The notes under the pieces were generated by a model. The model was not told where the DNA came from and searched no databases. It saw nothing but the letters and a program-made list of their open reading frames with translations. The translations under genes were made by a program, and so were the position numbers. 17,437 nt of DNA, from the NCBI GenBank assembly GCA_040905705.1, contig JBBDQZ010000065.1, positions 1-17,437 on the forward strand, read 5' to 3'. This document shows positions 14,589 through 17,437 of the stretch, one piece after another (the first letter of the stretch is position 1; each line of letters begins with the position of its first letter). Source of the stretch: JBBDQZ01 sp040905705. Its GTDB lineage: Bacteria; Bacteroidota; Rhodothermia; Balneolales; Natronogracilivirgulaceae.

Positions 14589-16151
14589 ATGCAACGCACA
14601 AAGAAAATAAATAAAAAATTAAGGGTTATAAGCAGAAACGAAAGACCGAGTTCCGTTTACAATCAGGACGAGAGTAAAGTACAAAAGCCCGCAAAATTCA
14701 TTGAAAGAGATCTACTGAAAGGTATGGTAATGCATACAGAGGTATGTCAGTGGGTAGATCAGAATGTTTTGTGGGAATGGGTACACGCTCCAACCGCTCG
14801 AAAGTTGATACAAAAAGTAAATGTTTTTTACAATGAGTATGGTAGAGCACCGGGCAAGCAGTTTGAAAAATTGTACTTCGAATGGGCAGGAAAAAAAGAT
14901 TTTGCACCGGATGAACTTGAAGAACTGGAAAATGATCTACTCCCGGACTTGTCGGAAGAATACGAAAGGGGAAAAGATGATTTTAATGTCAAGTACCTAC
15001 TGCAACGAGCCGGGCAGTATTTTGAACATAGAAAATATGATTGTCACGCAGAAAAGATAAAAGAAGCGGCTGAAAATGGGGACATGGAACAGGCTGAAAG
15101 CCTGGCTCATAATTTCCCGGAATCAGTATTGCAACAAGATTATTTTTTAGAAGATGCGTATGATAAAAGCGAACCATTACCGGAACCCGTAATATCACCA
15201 TGGATTAGAGAAGGTGAAACCGTTTTTGTTTATGGTCCGGCAGAAACAGGTAAATCGTGGTTTTCCATATTTTGTTGTCATATTTGCAGTATAAAAAATT
15301 ATGAAGACATAGAAGTTGGGGAATGGTCGATCCGGAAACCCGTGAAATCGTTATTTGTTGTAGGTGAAAGAGGACGAAAAACAAAAAACCGATTCCGAAA
15401 ACTCTTATGGCTTGGAAAACCAATGGAAGGATACAGTACTATTCATCTTGATAGAGCAAAACAAAACGAAGGGTTTTCACTGGACAAACGAAGTGAACAA
15501 CGAAAATTTATTAACAAGTTAAAAAAACACCCTGAGATTAGGCTTGTGGTTTTTGATAATGCCGGGACACTATTCGATCTTGAAAGTGAAAACGATAACT
15601 CGGAATGGAAGCGGAAAATTAAACCCTTGTTCCGTGATCTTGAAGCAATGGGCGTAGCTCATATCGTAATTCATCATACCGGAAAGGATGTTAGCAGGGG
15701 AATGCGTGGAGCAAAAGCGATAGAGGATATGGCGGACGTTGCTATAATGCTTGAAAAAACGGAAACGTCCTATGATGAAGAAACTATTATGAAGGTCAAA
15801 GTAACCAAACAAAACGACGGCAGGAAATTTAAACCGTTCGTTTTACGATTCTATAAAGTTAATGAAAAGAAAACCGCATACGAGGTACTGGATGCTGGTA
15901 TAGAATCTAATAAAAAAGAAGAAACCGACCGGAATATGTTTCACCTACTGCAAGGCATCCACAACGGATACACAGGAAAAGAGATTGCAAGGGAACGGGG
16001 ACAGTCAGAAGGCACTATCACAAACTGGAAGAAGAAAGCACGCGGAAAGGAATACTTAAATGACAAAGCAAAATTAACCAAAGATGGGCAGGCATTTTTA
16101 AAGGAAATGGAGGACAATACAGATGATAATGAGCAGAATTCTTTAATTTAA
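14589..16151 (+). CDS. RepA/DnaB-like replication helicase (RecA-fold AAA ATPase)
   Basis: The 520-residue protein is a predicted replicative helicase or Rep ATPase of the element. Residues about 38-175 (ERDLLKGMVMHTEVCQW onward) resemble the helical N-terminal domain of DnaB-type helicases. A RecA-like core follows, with Walker A GPAETGKS (216-223), Walker B VVFDN (D323), an HH pair in HIVIHHTGK (H362-H363) and a RGMRGAKAIEDMAD segment (about 370-385), like the RSF1010 RepA group. The C-terminus has an HTH-like segment (GYTGKEIARERGQSEGTITNW, about 460-480) that may bind the origin. No primase domain is seen. It is preceded by a regulatory-looking hairpin and followed at once by a repeat-rich AT region, a layout expected for rep plus origin. 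It could instead be a phage DnaB-type helicase needing host initiation. Confidence 0.82.
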   Translation: MQRTKKINKKLRVISRNERPSSVYNQDESKVQKPAKFIERDLLKGMVMHTEVCQWVDQNVLWEWVHAPTARKLIQKVNVFYNEYGRAPGKQFEKLYFEWAGKKDFAPDELEELENDLLPDLSEEYERGKDDFNVKYLLQRAGQYFEHRKYDCHAEKIKEAAENGDMEQAESLAHNFPESVLQQDYFLEDAYDKSEPLPEPVISPWIREGETVFVYGPAETGKSWFSIFCCHICSIKNYEDIEVGEWSIRKPVKSLFVVGERGRKTKNRFRKLLWLGKPMEGYSTIHLDRAKQNEGFSLDKRSEQRKFINKLKKHPEIRLVVFDNAGTLFDLESENDNSEWKRKIKPLFRDLEAMGVAHIVIHHTGKDVSRGMRGAKAIEDMADVAIMLEKTETSYDEETIMKVKVTKQNDGRKFKPFVLRFYKVNEKKTAYEVLDAGIESNKKEETDRNMFHLLQGIHNGYTGKEIARERGQSEGTITNWKKKARGKEYLNDKAKLTKDGQAFLKEMEDNTDDNEQNSLI

Positions 16152-16388
16152 ATTTAGGTATTTAACCCCATAGGGGTGGGGGTTAAATTAAATACCGGAT
16201 TTAGTTAAATATTTAACCTAAATTAATCTATATATACCCATGTTACCCAAACAGTTACACATATTTTTTAAGGTAATAATTTAATCGAAAATTTAACCTA
16301 AATTCTAAAAAATAATTTAATCAAAATTTAACCATTAAATCGAAATATACCCTCCCATTAATAAAGGGGGTTAAAAAAGGTAAATATT
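16152..16388. other. AT-rich iteron-like region, candidate replication origin
   Basis: This 237-base gap has repeated TTTAACC/GGTTAAA heptamers: forward at 16161, 16212, 16292 and 16327, and reversed at 16181 and 16369. ATTTAACCTAAATT occurs twice exactly (16211-16224 and 16291-16304, 80 bases apart). The unit beginning AATAATTTAATC is repeated at 16275 and 16311 (36 bases apart), each continuing to TTTAACC with a single base deletion between copies. GTTAAATATTTAAC (16204-16217) is a perfect 14-bp palindrome, and 16160-16169 pairs with 16179-16188 (10 bp, 9-nt loop). Iterons, inverted repeats and AT-rich melting DNA next to a rep gene are the usual components of a replication origin. A promoter with operators for the next gene is the alternative. 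Confidence 0.55.
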
Positions 16389-17252
16389 ATGGGTCAAAAA
16401 TGCAGTATATGTAGTCATAGCAAACGATTAGATATGGAAAGGGTACATATCCAAGGACAATCCATCCAAAAAATAGCAAAAGACTTCGGGGTACCCTATC
16501 AATCCCTATACAATCACGTGAATAATCACCTATCAAGACAGCTCGTTCAGGCATACCAGCAAAAGAGTGTTGTGGAGGGTTCCCAGATACTGGAAGGTAT
16601 AGAGGACTTATTGTCCCGCACCCGTAAAATTATGGACAAAGCAGATAAGAAGGGTAAGGACTTTCTCGCTTTGAATGCGATAAAGGAGGCACGGGGATCA
16701 TACGAGTTACTTTCCAAAATTGCGTATGCCTTGCATCAAAGTAGATTGGCAGAATTAGAACTGGAGCAAACCAAACAGGGCAGCAATGAACAACAGGATC
16801 AAATCGACGCACAGGAATCTTTACAGGTACTGGATGAAGACGAACTTGCAGTATTTGAGAAATTGACCCGGAAGATCAGGACACAAAACACATCAATCAA
16901 ATGTTTACCAAAGGAATACCGTAACACTACCCTGCGAATGGAATTGGATGATGATAGCGGTAACTGGCAGATTCAGGAAGATGAACCCGAACCCACGTTC
17001 CGTAGAACAAAGGTTAAACGTAAACAACAAAGGGAGCCGGAACCCAGTCCCGTAGCATATCAAGAAAAGCAGGAACCGGAACCGGAAACAGATCAAGAGG
17101 ATGAACCCAAGCAGGACGATGAACAGGAAATTTTAGGATATACCGAGAGTGGCTATATAATCCGTAAGCCCTATCCAGAGGATCATCCGCATTGGAATAA
17201 AAAGAGACGTGAATTGCTTTGGGGCATTAGTCAACATAACAAACGGCATTAA
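16389..17252 (+). CDS. Zinc-finger/HTH DNA-binding protein, small-terminase-like
   Basis: The 287-residue protein begins with a compact DNA-binding module. C5xxC8 and H43xxxH47 frame a helix-turn-helix (GQSIQKIAKDFGVPYQSLYNH, about residues 23-43), a CxxC...HxxxH arrangement seen in phage and plasmid proteins, some annotated as terminase small subunits. Helical, Leu- and Glu-rich sequence follows to about residue 165, probably for oligomerisation. Next is a low-complexity acidic tail with three EPEP repeats (residues about 197-240) and a conserved-looking end (GYIIRKPYPEDHPHWNKKRRELLW). A reasonable AAAAGG lies eight bases before the ATG. The terminase identity is tentative, because a transcription regulator or partition-type protein would look the same. 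Proof would be a large terminase gene just past the window. Confidence 0.65.
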   Translation: MGQKCSICSHSKRLDMERVHIQGQSIQKIAKDFGVPYQSLYNHVNNHLSRQLVQAYQQKSVVEGSQILEGIEDLLSRTRKIMDKADKKGKDFLALNAIKEARGSYELLSKIAYALHQSRLAELELEQTKQGSNEQQDQIDAQESLQVLDEDELAVFEKLTRKIRTQNTSIKCLPKEYRNTTLRMELDDDSGNWQIQEDEPEPTFRRTKVKRKQQREPEPSPVAYQEKQEPEPETDQEDEPKQDDEQEILGYTESGYIIRKPYPEDHPHWNKKRRELLWGISQHNKRH

Positions 17253-17437
17253 TACAGTATTAACCGTTCAAATTCGGCTGTATACTATTCTCTCCCGTAC
17301 GATCTCTGCCCTACCCATATATTATATTACCTAAAGCATTTCAAAGCGTTTAAAATTTTTTTATAGGTGTTTTCTGCAAATTACTGGCCTCTGGATATTT
17401 GCAGTATATTTTAATACAATATGTATATTATTAAAAA
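17253..17437. other. AT-rich 3' region with palindromes, no gene seen
   Basis: No coding frame is evident in the last 185 bases. TTAATAC-A-GTATTAA (17249-17263) is a perfect palindrome with one central base and overlaps the stop codon of the preceding gene. CTGCAAAT (17374-17381) and ATTTGCAG (17397-17404) form an 8-bp inverted repeat followed by TATATTTT, a weak terminator candidate. The run AAAATTTTTTTATA at about 17352-17365 is AT-rich but has no strong stem before it. Confidence 0.4.

Larger units (their letters stand above)
12413..17437 (+). mobile_element. Integrated element inserted in comM (left end; right end outside the window)
   Basis: ComM similarity stops abruptly at about 12,412, four codons before the Walker A glycine. 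Everything to the right is unlike the host part. It has rightward genes only, AT-rich gaps, several proteins of unknown family, an XRE-type regulator next to the junction, a RepA/DnaB-like helicase and a phage-like zinc-finger HTH protein. The element must extend past 17,437 because neither the other half of comM nor a second copy of the junction sequence is seen. No integrase or transposase gene lies within this 5 kb, so the mobility gene would be near the far end. Whether it is a satellite, prophage, plasmid or transposon cannot be settled here. Confidence 0.8.

Noticed and set aside
16152..16388. CRISPR array
   Set aside because: The repeats are short, unevenly spaced, partly inverted and not separated by unique spacers of equal length. 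There is no cas gene.

Overview
The window looks like a bacterial chromosome from the Bacteroidota / Balneolota–Rhodothermota side of the tree, with a mobile element starting at about position 12,413. The taxonomic placement is an inference. It rests on the housekeeping proteins, mostly weak Shine-Dalgarno sequences, a tRNA with no encoded CCA, frequent TTG/GTG starts and moderate GC content. No rRNA or other decisive marker is present.

Host part (1-12,412). A partial gene of unknown function (2-241) and a tRNA-Arg(UCG) face each other across a perfect bidirectional terminator. A rightward block follows: priA (replication restart helicase), scpB (chromosome segregation), an RluB/RsuA-type pseudouridine synthase, a secreted TPR protein and a YgjP-like metallopeptidase. 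The last four are tightly packed or overlapping and look like one operon. A phospholipid N-methyltransferase-like gene runs the other way. Next come overlapping xseB-dxs (exonuclease VII small subunit, DXP synthase) and queA (queuosine tRNA modification). The host part ends with a comM/yifB gene on the minus strand that has lost its whole N-terminal half. The break lies a few codons before the Walker A motif.

Element part (about 12,413-17,437, open at the right edge). All genes point right, away from the comM fragment. They are an XRE-type repressor-like protein, a small acidic protein with three Leu-Leu-Pro-like motifs, an unknown basic 285-aa protein, a structured non-coding leader, a possible 27-aa peptide, an unknown 84-aa basic protein, a compact hairpin, a 520-aa RepA/DnaB-like helicase, an AT-rich repeat-bearing gap that could be a replication origin, and a zinc-finger/HTH protein resembling phage small-terminase or packaging-type DNA-binding proteins. 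No integrase, capsid or conjugation gene is in view.

The most interesting reading is that a replicating integrated element, satellite-like or phage-plasmid-like, has inserted into comM. Its order of regulator, rep, ori-like repeats and TerS-like protein recalls phage-inducible chromosomal islands. Its helicase appears to sit behind two layers of RNA control. One is a set of mutually exclusive hairpins ending in an intrinsic terminator (13,976-14,080). The other is a two-tier hairpin (14,489-14,551) whose loop is perfectly complementary over 9 nt to the bases just before the helicase start codon. These structures were read by eye and have not been folded computationally.
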